This document shows positions 1 to 8,420 of a DNA stretch of 64,000 nt, piece by piece (positions within the stretch are counted from its first letter, which is position 1; every line of letters starts with the position of its first letter). Position numbers and translations under genes: made by a program. Source of the stretch: Streptomyces sp. XM4193 (GTDB lineage Bacteria; Actinomycetota; Actinomycetes; Streptomycetales; Streptomycetaceae); contig NZ_JALLGK010000005.1 in assembly GCF_023072595.1 (NCBI RefSeq), positions 248,001-312,000 of the forward strand, in the 5' to 3' direction. The notes beneath the pieces were generated by a model. The model ran no database searches, had not been told where the DNA came from, and saw nothing but the letters and a program-made list of their open reading frames with translations.

Positions 1-1
1 C

Positions 2-301
2 TCCCTCGGCGAGCTCCAGCCCGCCGACGTGGAGGTGCAGGCGGTCGCCGGCCGGGTGGACGCCTCGGACGACATCGCCGACCCGGTGCGGGTGCCGCTG
101 AAGCCGGTCGGCGGCGCGGACCTCGCGGGCAACTGGACGTACGAGGGGCCGTTGGCGCTGGACCGCACCGGCCCCTTCGGCTACACCGTCCGCGTTCTGC
201 CCTCGCACCGACTCCTCGCCCACGGCGCCGAGTTGGGGCTCGCGGCGGGCCCGCAGGAGGTGTCGGCCCGGGACGAGGTCGCCGAGGTGGTGACGCCGTA
301 G
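2..301 (+). CDS. glgP: Alpha-glucan (glycogen) phosphorylase, C-terminal end only
   Basis: This is the last 99 codons of a gene that begins left of the window. The reading frame is open from the first bases and stops with TAG at 299-301. The visible part includes GPFGYTVRVLPSHRLL near the end, which matches the C-terminal tail of the actinobacterial alpha-glucan phosphorylases that carry an N-terminal DUF3417 domain. Those enzymes release glucose-1-phosphate from, or build, alpha-1,4-glucans with a PLP cofactor. The catalytic and PLP regions lie outside the window, so only the family can be proposed. A strong hairpin 22 bases after the stop ends the transcript. A glycogen-debranching gene lies about 25 kb away on the other strand. 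Confidence 0.75.
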   Translation, partial: SLGELQPADVEVQAVAGRVDASDDIADPVRVPLKPVGGADLAGNWTYEGPLALDRTGPFGYTVRVLPSHRLLAHGAELGLAAGPQEVSARDEVAEVVTP

Positions 302-322
302 CGCCGGACGTCCCGCAGCCGA

Positions 323-362
323 GCGGGGCCCGGCCACCGTGGTGTCGGTGGTCGGGCCCCGC
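323..362. terminator. Rho-independent-type hairpin after glgP
   Basis: A 16-base stem (323-338 with 347-362, one G-T pair) closes an 8-base loop. It sits between the convergent glucan phosphorylase and metalloprotease genes and could end both. There is no T-tract, which is usual in streptomycetes. Confidence 0.8.
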
Positions 363-489
363 TGCTGTGCTGCTGTGCTGCTCTGCCGAGCCGTGGTGCT
401 GCTCAGCTGTGCTGCTGTGGTGCTCTGCCGAGCCGTGGTGCTGCTCAGCCGTGGTGCTGTGGTGCTGCCGAGCCGTGGTGCCGCTCAGG
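363..489. repeat. Imperfect 42-bp tandem repeat
   Basis: The string GCTCTGCCGAGCCGTGGTGC occurs at 380 and again at 422, a 42-base period, followed by a shorter degenerate third copy from about 462. The tract is rich in TGCTG and lies just after the terminator and before the stop codon of the metalloprotease. It looks like slippage-prone non-coding DNA. The long open frame running through it on the plus strand is antisense to the protease and is not a gene. Confidence 0.6.
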
Positions 490-501
490 CGTGTTGCCGG
501 A

Positions 502-2115
502 TCAGCCGTTGACGTTGACTCCGGCCCAGGCGGCCTCCACGGCGGTGACCTCGGCGCTGTCCGCGCCGTAGAGGTCGGTGGCGGCGGCGACGGTGGCCCG
601 GCGCGCGTCCGCGTAGTCCGTGGTGGAGGTCATCTGCTCGGTGAGGGCCTTGAACCAGATGTCCGCGGCCTTCTCGATGCCGATGCCCTCCAGCGTCGAG
701 CCGTCGGAGGTCGGCGAGTTGTACTTGACGCCGTTGATCTCCTTCTCGCCGCTGCCCTCGGCCAGCAGGTAGAAGAAGTGGTTGCCGATGCCCGAGGAGT
801 AGTGGACGTCGACGTCACCGGCGCCCTCCTCCCAGAAGTCCAGGGACTTTCCGTCCTTGGAGGGCTCGTCCATGTAGCGCAGCGGGGTGCCGTCGCCGTT
901 GATGTCGATCATCTCGCCGACCATGTAGTCGGCCACGTCGGTCTCGCTGTTGACGTGGAACTCCACCGCGGCGGCGAAGATGTCCGAGGTGGCCTCGTTC
1001 AGACCGCCGGACTCGCCCTGGTAGACCAGGCCCGCGGTGGCGGAGGTGACGCCGTGGGTCATCTCGTGCGCCGCGACGTCCGTCGAGGTGAGCGGCTTCT
1101 CGTTGTTCTCGCCGTCGCCGTAGGTCATGCAGAAGCAGGCGTCGGACCAGAAGGCGTTGACGTAGTTGTCGCCGTAGTGGACGCGGGTCAGGGCGCCCTC
1201 GCCGTCACCGCGGATGCCGTCGCGGCCGTGGACGTCCTTGAAGTAGTCCCAGGTGGCGGCGGTGCCGAAGTGCGCGTCGACGGCGGCGGTCTCGCGGTTG
1301 GCGGGTGTGCCGTCGCCCCAGACGTCGGAGTCGTTGGTGAAGAGCTCGCCGTCACCGGACTGGCCGTTGTTGAGGTCGGTGGTACGGCCGCCGCCGCGCT
1401 CGCCGTCGGTCAGCGTGAACTTGCCGTCGGCCTCGGTGGTGCCGAGCTCCACCTCGCCGCTGTACTGGCCGGTCCCGGTGCCCTTGTGGATGCCCTGGTA
1501 CTCGAAGAGCTTCTTGCCGGTCTTGGCGTCGGTGAAGACGTGCAGCTCGTTGGGGGTGCCGTCCTTCTGGACGCCGCCGTTGACGGTCTCCCAGGCGAGC
1601 ACCGGCTTGCCCTTGACGGCCAGTACGACCTGGCGCGGCGCCTCGCTGCCCTTGGCGGCGGACTTCTTCGGCTTGTGCGCGGCGACGGCGGCGTCGGTGT
1701 CGACGGCTATCTTCGCGTCGTTGGCCTTGGTGACGCGCTCGGTGTCGCCGCCCTTGCTCTTCTGGACGACCAGGTCGCCGCCGATGACCGGCAGACCGTC
1801 GTAGGTGCGCTCGTAACGGGTGTGGGTGTCCCCGTTGTTGTTCTTGATGACGCTGCGGACCTCCAGCGCCTCCTTGGAGCCGAGCTTGAGCTCCTTGGCG
1901 ACGGCCTTCTTCGCCGCGGGGGCGTCGGCGGCCTTCACCAGGCTGAGGTAGTCGCCGGCCGAAAGGCTGGCGGGCAGCGCGCCCTTGGCGTCGGACGGTG
2001 CCGCGCCGGCGGTGCCGGTGCTGATGCCGGCGGCCAGCAGAGCGGCCGAACCGGCAAGCGCCGCGCCGATCGTGACGGCGCGGCGGGAGGTGCGGTGTGC
2101 GCGGTGGGGTCTCAC
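502..2115 (-). CDS. Secreted neutral zinc metalloprotease, thermolysin family (M4)
   Basis: This 537-residue preproenzyme should be exported and then cleave proteins outside the cell. The N-terminus has an arginine-rich start, a hydrophobic stretch (about residues 14-32) and an AGAAP-type signal cleavage region. An FTP/PepSY-type propeptide follows to about residue 200. The mature domain shows the zinc site HEMTH (H350, E351, H354) and the third ligand E374 in NEATSD, as well as the HYSSGIGNHFFYLLAEG segment typical of M4 enzymes. The GTG start at 2115 is preceded by AAGGAG at a good distance; the ATG just upstream is followed at once by a stop. The gene is monocistronic and converges on glgP. 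Family assignment is firm; the natural substrate is unknown. Confidence 0.95.
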   Translation of the reverse strand: MRPHRAHRTSRRAVTIGAALAGSAALLAAGISTGTAGAAPSDAKGALPASLSAGDYLSLVKAADAPAAKKAVAKELKLGSKEALEVRSVIKNNNGDTHTRYERTYDGLPVIGGDLVVQKSKGGDTERVTKANDAKIAVDTDAAVAAHKPKKSAAKGSEAPRQVVLAVKGKPVLAWETVNGGVQKDGTPNELHVFTDAKTGKKLFEYQGIHKGTGTGQYSGEVELGTTEADGKFTLTDGERGGGRTTDLNNGQSGDGELFTNDSDVWGDGTPANRETAAVDAHFGTAATWDYFKDVHGRDGIRGDGEGALTRVHYGDNYVNAFWSDACFCMTYGDGENNEKPLTSTDVAAHEMTHGVTSATAGLVYQGESGGLNEATSDIFAAAVEFHVNSETDVADYMVGEMIDINGDGTPLRYMDEPSKDGKSLDFWEEGAGDVDVHYSSGIGNHFFYLLAEGSGEKEINGVKYNSPTSDGSTLEGIGIEKAADIWFKALTEQMTSTTDYADARRATVAAATDLYGADSAEVTAVEAAWAGVNVNG

Positions 2116-2437
2116 ATGGGCTCCTTGAATGGGAGTGGGGGGTTTCCCAGTGCTTGGCGGCAGCCTGCCATGTGGGCCGCGTACATGTCAGGGGGGTAGC
2201 GGGCAGGGGAAAGGAATTCGTCCGTTCGCACAACTGCGCCGTATGCAGGGAGAATTGACCAAACCTTGACCGGGTGCGGGGCGTTCGCGGAGCGTTCCGA
2301 GACCGGTCCGAGCCCTGCCCGTGGCCCCCGTGGCGGCGGTTGCGCAGCGGCTCCGAAGGACGGCCCGGTCGCTCCGGGACGGACCGCGTTCAGGGTTGCT
2401 CGGTCACCCCGGGCGGACCGCGTTCAGTGCCGTTCGG
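2116..2437. other. Intergenic region upstream of the metalloprotease
   Basis: No gene is supported in these 322 bases. The part nearest the protease (about 2205-2265) is less GC-rich and is where its promoter should lie. Further right is a GC-rich tract with three near-copies of CGGGCGGACCGCGTYSAG (about 2410-2460), the last of which runs into the end of the TetR gene. Confidence 0.4.
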
Positions 2438-3022
2438 TCACTCCGGGCGGACCGCGTCGAGGAGTTCGCGCACGAAGCGGTCGAGGTCGTCGAGACCCGC
2501 CGCGGCGATGGTCGCGGGGCCGCCCGCCAGCAGATGCGTGATCGCTCCGTGCAGAGCGAGGGTGACGGTGCGGGAGGCGGCCGGGGTGAGAGGGAGGCCC
2601 GCGGCTCGCTGGGCGGCCTCCATGCCGGGGAAGTCCGAGGCGGCGATCGGGTCGAGGATGTCGGAGAGCGCCGGCCTGCGTGCTGCCTCGGCCTGGAGCT
2701 CCAGGCAGGCCAGCAGTCGCGTCCGGCCCGGCCCCGCGACGTCGGCGAGCAGCCCGGTGAGCTGGGCGACCAGCGCCCGGCGGCTGTCCGGGGAGGGGCC
2801 GCGGGCGGCCAACTCCTCGGTGATCGCACGGTACTGCCGTACGCACTGCTCGGCCGCCGCGCGCAGCAGGGCGTCCCTGGTGGGGAAGTAGTTCTTCGCG
2901 GTGCCGGCCGGCACGTCCGCGACCGCGTCGACCGCGCGGTGGGTCAGCCCGCGCCCGCCGTGCTCCGCCAGCACCTCCATCGCCGCGTCGCCGAGTCGGG
3001 TCCTGCGGTCGGTGTTCACCAC
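2438..3022 (-). CDS. TetR-family transcriptional regulator
   Basis: This 194-residue protein has the TetR layout. An N-terminal helix-turn-helix (about residues 10-55) contains RTRLGDAAMEVLAEHG and LTHRAVDAVADVPAGTAKNYF, the recognition helix region ending in the usual YF. A helical ligand-binding and dimer domain follows. The gene is divergent from the flavin monooxygenase at 3156, with a strong palindrome in the 133-bp gap. By analogy with other such pairs it probably represses both genes and is released by the monooxygenase substrate or a toxic small molecule; the ligand cannot be read from the sequence. Confidence 0.88.
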   Translation of the reverse strand: MVNTDRRTRLGDAAMEVLAEHGGRGLTHRAVDAVADVPAGTAKNYFPTRDALLRAAAEQCVRQYRAITEELAARGPSPDSRRALVAQLTGLLADVAGPGRTRLLACLELQAEAARRPALSDILDPIAASDFPGMEAAQRAAGLPLTPAASRTVTLALHGAITHLLAGGPATIAAAGLDDLDRFVRELLDAVRPE

Positions 3023-3082
3023 GTCGTCGCTCTCCTTCTCTGTCGTGCGGACATCATCCCCGTTGACCGTACTACCTCAGCT

Positions 3083-3101
3083 GTGGTACCACGTATGTGG
3101 T
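3083..3101. promoter_or_regulatory. Probable TetR operator between the divergent genes
   Basis: GTGGTACCAC (3083-3092) is a perfect 10-base palindrome. It overlaps a second dyad, ACCAC-GTAT-GTGGT (3088-3101). The site lies 61 bases upstream of the TetR start and 55 bases upstream of the monooxygenase start, where a repressor could control both promoters. Binding by the adjacent TetR is inferred. Confidence 0.65.
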
Positions 3102-3155
3102 GGTTACTCGGCCGGGCACAGCCCCGTCGGGCGAAACGCGAAGTTCGGAGGAGTC

Positions 3156-4229
3156 ATGGCACGACCGACCGACGGTACGGGCGAGCCCGGAAGCGCCGTC
3201 ATCGTCGGCGCCGGTGTCGCAGGACTGGCCTGCGCGCTCGGCCTGCGCCGCGCCGGCTGGCAGGTGACGGTCCTCGAACGGCGCCCCGAACCGGCCCGCT
3301 ACGGCACGGCGTTCGGCATCCACCCGACCGCCCAGAGCGCACTGGAACGGCTGGGCGTCGGAGCCGCACTGCACGCCCGTTCCCTCCCGTACCGCGAGGC
3401 GTACATCCGCGCGCCGCAGGGGCGGCCACTCGCCCGACTCCCGCTGGAACGCATCGAACGCCGCGAGGGCCGCCCGGAACTCCTCCTCTCCCGCCCCCAC
3501 CTGCTGGACGCGATGCTCGGGGCGCTCGACGCCTTCGGCGACGTCCGGATCAGGCACGGCGAGCCGGTCACCGACGCCGTGGACCTCGCCGACCGGTACG
3601 ACGTGCTCATCGGCGCCGACGGCATCGGCAGCACCGTGCGCACCGCCCACTTCGGGGACCGGAGCGCACCGCGGACGGCGGGGAACACGGCCTGGATCGG
3701 CATCGCCGACTTCGAGTCCCCGATCCACGGCGAAACCTGGGGCGCCGGCAGCTTCCTCGGCATGACCCCGATCGTGCCGGGCCGCACCAACTGGTACGCC
3801 GTGGTCCCCCGCGGCACCACGATCGACGAACTGCCGGGCCGGTTCGGAGACTGGCACGACCCCGTGCCCCGCCTGTTCGCGGAGACGGACCCGAGCACCT
3901 GGATCCGCTACGAGATGCGCCATCTCGCCCCGGCGCTGCGCTCGTTCGTCAGTACGCGCGGTCCCTGCGTCGCGCTCCTCGGGGACGCCGCGCACGCCAT
4001 GACGCCCAACCTCGGCCAGGGCGCCTGCACCGCGGTGCTCGACGCCGAGGCGCTGGCGCGCGCCCTGGCCGCCCACGGCCGCGGCGCCCGCGTCGCCGCA
4101 CTGCACGCCTACGACCGCGAACGTCGGCGCAGCGCCCAGCGGGTCGCTCTCGGCTCCCGCACCCTGCACCGCGTGATGTCCACCCGACATGTGCGACTGC
4201 GCGACCGGGCACTGCGCCTGCTGCCCTGA
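3156..4229 (+). CDS. FAD-dependent monooxygenase (PHBH / aromatic hydroxylase family)
   Basis: This 357-residue flavoprotein belongs to the NAD(P)H-dependent single-component monooxygenases that hydroxylate or epoxidise aromatic or polyketide-like substrates. The N-terminal Rossmann motif is GAGVAG (residues 18-23), followed by VTVLERRPEP for the FAD ribose. The second FAD motif GDAAHAMTPNLGQG begins at about residue 276 (D277). VLIGADGIGSTVR, the DG motif, lies between them. The ATG at 3156 follows CGGAGGAG, and a longer upstream frame would remove the promoter region. The C-terminus is short, with no thioredoxin-like extension. The substrate is unknown; regulation by the divergent TetR gene is likely. 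Confidence 0.9.
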   Translation: MARPTDGTGEPGSAVIVGAGVAGLACALGLRRAGWQVTVLERRPEPARYGTAFGIHPTAQSALERLGVGAALHARSLPYREAYIRAPQGRPLARLPLERIERREGRPELLLSRPHLLDAMLGALDAFGDVRIRHGEPVTDAVDLADRYDVLIGADGIGSTVRTAHFGDRSAPRTAGNTAWIGIADFESPIHGETWGAGSFLGMTPIVPGRTNWYAVVPRGTTIDELPGRFGDWHDPVPRLFAETDPSTWIRYEMRHLAPALRSFVSTRGPCVALLGDAAHAMTPNLGQGACTAVLDAEALARALAAHGRGARVAALHAYDRERRRSAQRVALGSRTLHRVMSTRHVRLRDRALRLLP

Positions 4230-4346
4230 ACCGGCGCTCCACGACCGGCCGTTGTGGGTGTGTGGCGATGGTGGGTGCGACGACAGGTGCGGTCCGGAGT
4301 GAAGTGCGGTCCGCCGGTGTGGGCTTGACCGCGGGGCCCGGGCCCC

Positions 4347-5282
4347 CTAGCGGAAGGAGCGGCGGTAGGCGTGCGGGCTGACGCCAGTGGTGCGCTTGAA
4401 GCGGTCCCGGAAGGCGGTCGGGGAACCGAACCCGACCTGAGCGCCCACACGTTCCACCGCGTGGTCGGTGGTCTCCAGCAGATGCTGCGCCCGGCGGATC
4501 CGTGCGCGGTGCAGCCACCGCAGTGGGGTCGTGCCGGTCTGCTCGCGGAAGTGCCGGATCAGCGTACGAGTGCTGGTGCCGGCGCGGTCCGCGATGTCGG
4601 GCAGGGCCAGTTCACGGCCGAGGTTGTCCTGAAGCCACTCCAGCAGCGGCTCCAGCCCCCGCCCGCGCGGGGTGGGCGGCAGGTCGTGGACGATGAACTG
4701 CGCCTGCCCGCCCTCCCGTTCGAGCGGCATCACCGAGAGCCGGGCCGCGTCCGCGGCGACCGCCGAACCGTAGTCGCGCCGGATCATGTGCAGGCACAGG
4801 TCGAGTCCGGCGGCGGCGCCGGCCGAGGTGAGGACGTGCCCGTTGTCGACGTAGAGGACGTCGGGGTCCACGTCGATCTCCGGATGGAGGTCGGTGAGGG
4901 TCTGCGCGGCGGCCCAGTGCGTGGTGGCCCGCAGCCCGTCCAGCAGACCGGTCGCGGCCAACGGGAAGGCGCCGGCGCAGATCGAGGCGATACGGGTGCC
5001 GCTCGCCGCCGCGTCGATCAGCGCCGCTCGGACGGCGGGCGACGGCGCGGCGAGCACGGCCGTACCCGGTACCACGACGGTGTCCGCGCCCTTGAGCCCG
5101 TCCAGTCCGTGGGGCGCGCGCAGGGTGAAGGCGCCGGCGTCGATCTCCGGCTGCTCCGCGCAGACGCGGACCTGGTAACCGGGGCGGCCGTCCGGCAGCC
5201 GGGTGCGGCCGAAGATCTCGATAGGGGTGGACAGGTCGAAGGGTATGACCTGCTCCAGGGCGAGGACGGCGACCGTGTGCAT
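4347..5282 (-). CDS. GlxA-family transcriptional regulator (DJ-1/PfpI domain plus AraC HTH)
   Basis: This 311-residue protein joins two domains. An N-terminal class-I amidotransferase-like domain (about 1-180) carries the nucleophile-elbow segment SICAGAFPLAATGLL. A C-terminal AraC/XylS double helix-turn-helix (about 210-311) contains LPDIADRAGTSTRTLIRHFREQTGTTP and ERVGAQVGFGSPTAFRDRFKRTTGVSP. Such proteins are regulators that use the DJ-1 domain as a sensor rather than an enzyme. The gene is divergent from a truncated DJ-1-like open frame and a small membrane protein gene at 5515-6248, the natural candidates for its control. Confidence 0.93.
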   Translation of the reverse strand: MHTVAVLALEQVIPFDLSTPIEIFGRTRLPDGRPGYQVRVCAEQPEIDAGAFTLRAPHGLDGLKGADTVVVPGTAVLAAPSPAVRAALIDAAASGTRIASICAGAFPLAATGLLDGLRATTHWAAAQTLTDLHPEIDVDPDVLYVDNGHVLTSAGAAAGLDLCLHMIRRDYGSAVAADAARLSVMPLEREGGQAQFIVHDLPPTPRGRGLEPLLEWLQDNLGRELALPDIADRAGTSTRTLIRHFREQTGTTPLRWLHRARIRRAQHLLETTDHAVERVGAQVGFGSPTAFRDRFKRTTGVSPHAYRRSFR

Positions 5283-5371
5283 GCGTCGTAATCTACGCGG
5301 CCGGTCAAGAGCGGAATCCGGCGTCGGACGTTCTGCTGTGACAGATCAGTGCAGCTCGGAGTGGGTGCATG

Positions 5372-5399
5372 GGGTTTCCGCGAGGTTTGGCGGAAACCC
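5372..5399. other. Hairpin in the intergenic region
   Basis: GGGTTTCCGC (5372-5381) pairs perfectly with GCGGAAACCC (5390-5399) around an 8-base loop. It lies 116 bases before the DJ-1-like start codon and could be a 5' leader structure or part of an operator. Its role is unknown. Confidence 0.4.
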
Positions 5400-5514
5400 G
5401 TTGAAGGGTGTCACTCCTGCCACTGGGGAGGGCGGAGGTGCGCGGCTACGTTCGAGAGCCGCAGCCGCTTGTGCGGTCGCCCGCCGTACCGTCGAACCAC
5501 CGGAAGGCCCTTCC

Positions 5515-5625
5515 ATGCATGCGCAGATCGTTCTCCTGGACGGCTTCGAGCCACTCGACGGCATCGGCCCCTGCCGGGTGCTCCCGAGCGGTGCGACCGG
5601 CTCCGCGAGCGGGTGCCTGTCGTGA
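5515..5625 (+). pseudogene. Truncated DJ-1/PfpI-like open frame (36 codons)
   Basis: The frame begins MHAQIVLLDGFEPLDGIGP, which matches the first beta strand and loop of DJ-1/PfpI proteins (pattern: QIVLFDGF-x-x-LD). It loses the similarity after about 24 residues and stops at 5625, where a full protein would need about 190 residues. GGAAGG lies just upstream of the ATG at 5515, so translation is plausible. The stop overlaps the GTG of the next gene as GTGA. Most likely an internal deletion removed the body of a DJ-1 gene and left its start driving the membrane protein. It could also be a genuine leader peptide. Confidence 0.5.
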
Positions 5626-6248
5626 CCAAGCTGCTGCTGACCCTGCACGTGATCGCGGCCGTCGTCGCCGTCGGGCCGGTGACCGTCGCCGCCAGCATGT
5701 TCCCGCCCGCGCTGCGCCGTGCCGCCGCGGCCGGGAACCGGACGACGGGGGACGAGGGCTCACCGCGCGGAAGCGCACCGGATCGCGCCGCGGGTCGGGA
5801 CGGGCTCGTCGTACTGCGGCTGCTGCACCGGATCTGCCGTGTGTACGCGGTGTTCGGCGTCTGCGTGCCGGTCTTCGGACTCGCCACCGCCAACAGCCTC
5901 GGGGTGCTCGGCAGCGCCTGGCTGATCGTCTCGATGGTGCTCACCGCAGCCGCCGCCGCGGTGCTGGGCCTGTTGATCCTGCCCGCACAGGAACGCGAAC
6001 TCGACGCCCTCCAGGGGGAGTCCGCCGACGTGCGGGGCGCCGGCGCCGACGTGCCGACCCGTACGGAGGCACCTGCGCAGGCACGCCCGCAGGCGGGTGC
6101 GGAGATCCGTACCGCGGCCGTTCCGGAGGCGCGTTCGGTGCGGCGAGCGGCGGCCCGGTTGGGCATGGTCACCGGGATCTTCAACCTGCTGTGGGTCACC
6201 GTGACGATCCTCATGATCGTGCGACCCGGGTCCACGACGAGCGTCTGA
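5622..6248 (+). CDS. Small integral membrane protein, DUF2269-like
   Basis: This 208-residue protein has a hydrophobic first segment (LLLTLHVIAAVVAVGPVTVAA). Two more follow near residues 75-120, including VYAVFGVCVPVFGLATA and LIVSMVLTAAAAAVLGLLIL, and a last one lies near the C-terminus (GIFNLLWVTVTILMIV). The charged loop between segments 3 and 4 is rich in alanine and arginine. The pattern resembles DUF2269 membrane proteins, whose function is not known. The GTG start at 5622 overlaps the stop of the truncated DJ-1 frame, which suggests translational coupling. A bidirectional terminator follows. Confidence 0.65.
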   Translation: MTKLLLTLHVIAAVVAVGPVTVAASMFPPALRRAAAAGNRTTGDEGSPRGSAPDRAAGRDGLVVLRLLHRICRVYAVFGVCVPVFGLATANSLGVLGSAWLIVSMVLTAAAAAVLGLLILPAQERELDALQGESADVRGAGADVPTRTEAPAQARPQAGAEIRTAAVPEARSVRRAAARLGMVTGIFNLLWVTVTILMIVRPGSTTSV

Positions 6249-6286
6249 CGGGTCGCCGGCCGTCGCTCCGGACGCGTGCCGGGCGG

Positions 6287-6341
6287 CCCCGCCGTCGTGG
6301 GGGTTCGGCCCGTCGGCCGGGCCCGCCCCACGACGGCGGGG
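6287..6341. terminator. Bidirectional terminator hairpin
   Basis: A perfect 16-base stem (6287-6302 with 6326-6341) surrounds a 23-base GC-rich loop. It lies between the convergent DUF2269-like gene and the MFS exporter gene and can serve both. Confidence 0.8.
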
Positions 6342-6345
6342 GTGC

Positions 6346-7956
6346 TCAACTCCCGGTGCGCACCGGGTCGTTGTCCGCCCCGGCCGAGGCGTCGCCCGGG
6401 CCGACGTCCGCGCCCCGGAGCGGCCCGGCGCCCGGACCCGAGCCCCGCCCGTTGCCCGTCCCCGCGCCCGGCCCCGTGTCCGCTTCTGCGTCCGCTTCTG
6501 TGTCCGCTTCTGCGTCCGGTCGGCCGGCCGGGGGCGCCTGCTGCGGGGCGGGGTCGGGGGCGGCGGTGTGGGTGTGCGGGATGAGGGTGGCGATGGCGGC
6601 CGAGGCGAGCGCCAGTACGCAGCCGATGATCAGAGCCGTGCGGAACCCGCTCTCCGAGGTGAAGGTGTACCCGCCGGCGGTCGTGGTCATCTGGGCGAGC
6701 ACGACGCCGACCACGGCAGCACCCACCGAGGTGCCCAGCGAACGCATCAGGGCATTGAAGCCGTTCGCCGCTGCGGTCTCGCCGACCGGCACCGCGCTCA
6801 TGATCAGCGCGGGCATCGCGCCGTAGGCGAGCGCGACACCACTGTTCATGATCATCAGAGCGGTCATCAGTCCCACCGCCGTACCGGTGAGCACAAGCGA
6901 GGCGAGATAGCCGGTCGCCAGGACGAGCGCGCCACTGATCAGCGTGGTCTTCGGGCCGCGGGCGTTGGTCAGCATCCCGCCGAGCGGCGAGACGACCATC
7001 ATCATCAGTCCGCCCGGCAGCATCCACAGCCCGGCGGCGAGCATGGACTGGCCCAAGCCGAATCCGGTGGCCTCCGGATACTGCAACAGCTGCGGAACGA
7101 CGAGCATGCTCGCGTACATGCCGAAGCCGATGAGTATCGAGGCGAGGTTGGTGAGCAGCACGCGGGGACGGGCGGTGGTGCGCAGGTCCACCAGCGGATC
7201 CCGGGTGCGCCATTCGAAACAGCCCCAGGCGACCAGAGTCACCGCGGCGAGAGCGAAGAGCGTCAGGGTGGTGGTCGAACCCCAGCCCCAGTCGGCGCCC
7301 TTGGAGACCGCCAGCAGCAGGGAGACCAGGCCGACCGCGAGCCCGACCGCACCCACGAAGTCGAAGCGCTGCCCCTTGGCCGCGGGCGGCGCCTGGGGCA
7401 CCAGCAGATAGATCATCACCGCCACCAGCGCGGCGAGCACGGCCGAACCCCAGAACAGCGCGCGCCAGCTGGAGTACTGGGCGACCGCCGCGGCGACCGG
7501 CAGCCCGATACCGCCGCCGATGCCCATCGAGGCGCTGACCAGCGCGATCGACGAGCTGAGTCGTTCGGTCGGCACGACGTCCCTGAGCAGGGCGATCCCC
7601 AACGGGATCATGCCCATCCCGACGCCCTGGAGGCCGCGGCCGACGATCATCGGCACGACACTGTCGGACAGTGCGCACACCACGGAACCCACCATCAGCG
7701 GCACCGAGCAGGCCAGCAGCATGCGCCGCTTGCCGAGCATGTCGCCGAGCCGGCCGATGATCGGCACGCAGCAACCCGCGACCAGCAGCGTCGCGGTGAT
7801 GACCCAGGCGGCGTTGGAGGGCGAGGTGTCGAGTATCCGGGGCAGTTCCGGGAGCAGCGGGGTGACCAGCGTCTGCATCACCGCGGCCGTGACACCGGCC
7901 AGGGCGAGCGTCGCGACCACTCCGCCGGTCCGCGGGCTCGTGGACGGTTGGGACAT
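6346..7956 (-). CDS. MFS drug:H+ antiporter, DHA2 (14-TM) family
   Basis: This 536-residue transporter should export small molecules such as drugs by proton antiport. It has about 14 hydrophobic segments, motif A-like GRLGDMLGKRRMLL after TM2, and motif C-like SMGIGGGIGLPVAAA near TM5, both typical of DHA antiporters. The C-terminal tail (about 70 residues) is a low-complexity stretch with repeats such as EADTEADAEAD. The ATG at 7956 begins MSQPSTSPR, just before TM1; longer upstream frames are proline/arginine-rich and not protein-like. The gene is divergent from a TetR gene, with direct repeats between them. Confidence 0.92.
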   Translation of the reverse strand: MSQPSTSPRTGGVVATLALAGVTAAVMQTLVTPLLPELPRILDTSPSNAAWVITATLLVAGCCVPIIGRLGDMLGKRRMLLACSVPLMVGSVVCALSDSVVPMIVGRGLQGVGMGMIPLGIALLRDVVPTERLSSSIALVSASMGIGGGIGLPVAAAVAQYSSWRALFWGSAVLAALVAVMIYLLVPQAPPAAKGQRFDFVGAVGLAVGLVSLLLAVSKGADWGWGSTTTLTLFALAAVTLVAWGCFEWRTRDPLVDLRTTARPRVLLTNLASILIGFGMYASMLVVPQLLQYPEATGFGLGQSMLAAGLWMLPGGLMMMVVSPLGGMLTNARGPKTTLISGALVLATGYLASLVLTGTAVGLMTALMIMNSGVALAYGAMPALIMSAVPVGETAAANGFNALMRSLGTSVGAAVVGVVLAQMTTTAGGYTFTSESGFRTALIIGCVLALASAAIATLIPHTHTAAPDPAPQQAPPAGRPDAEADTEADAEADTGPGAGTGNGRGSGPGAGPLRGADVGPGDASAGADNDPVRTGS

Positions 7957-8348
7957 GGAGGTTTCCTCGGGTGTGTGACGGGCGGCGCTTCGGTCGAGGC
8001 GCCGGGGTTCGGACACCGCGGTGGCCGCTCCGCGCGGCTGCCGCCCGGCGGGACAGCGCGGGCCGTGCTCGTACGGGTCGTGCCGGTGCGGGATGTACTC
8101 GTTCGGGCCGTGCGGCGTGCGGGACGTGCGGTCGCAGGGGACCTGCGGGTGGTGCGGAACGCGGCGGGTCGGGTCGGGTCGGACGGTGTGCGGTGGTGGC
8201 TGGACGGGTTGGACGGCCTGAGCGGGCGGAACGGCGCCTCGGTGGCCCCGCTTGCACGGGTCCGGCCGCAGGTCGACGACCTGCGACCGACGGCTGTGGA
8301 TCGCGGGGCCGTCCTGCGAGGCGTCGGAGGACGGCCCCAATCAGTAGC

Positions 8349-8406
8349 CAACTCTCACTTCGAGCGGGCCGACGAGTCAACTCGAAAAGATGGTGAACTA
8401 TCACTT
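8349..8406. promoter_or_regulatory. Probable TetR operators between MFS and TetR genes
   Basis: Two near-identical 11-mers lie in the divergent promoter region: AACTCTCACTT (8350-8360) and AACTATCACTT (8396-8406). The second is part of the dyad GTGA-ACTA-TCAC (8393-8404), 17 bases before the TetR start. A further dyad, CGAGT-CA-ACTCG, is at 8373-8384. The sites are placed to control both genes. CAACTCTCACT recurs exactly upstream of the ABC exporter genes at 13296. Confidence 0.6.
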
Positions 8407-8420
8407 GTTAGGGTGGCCGT

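Noticed and set aside
367..2199. A 610-codon plus-strand frame opposite the metalloprotease gene.
   Set aside because: It is antisense to a well-supported M4 protease and begins in a tandem repeat; composition is Val/Gly/Ala-rich as expected of a GC-rich shadow.
5411..8404. A 997-codon minus-strand frame across the MFS and DUF2269-like genes.
   Set aside because: It covers parts of two unrelated real genes on opposite strands and a terminator; no protein motif is present.
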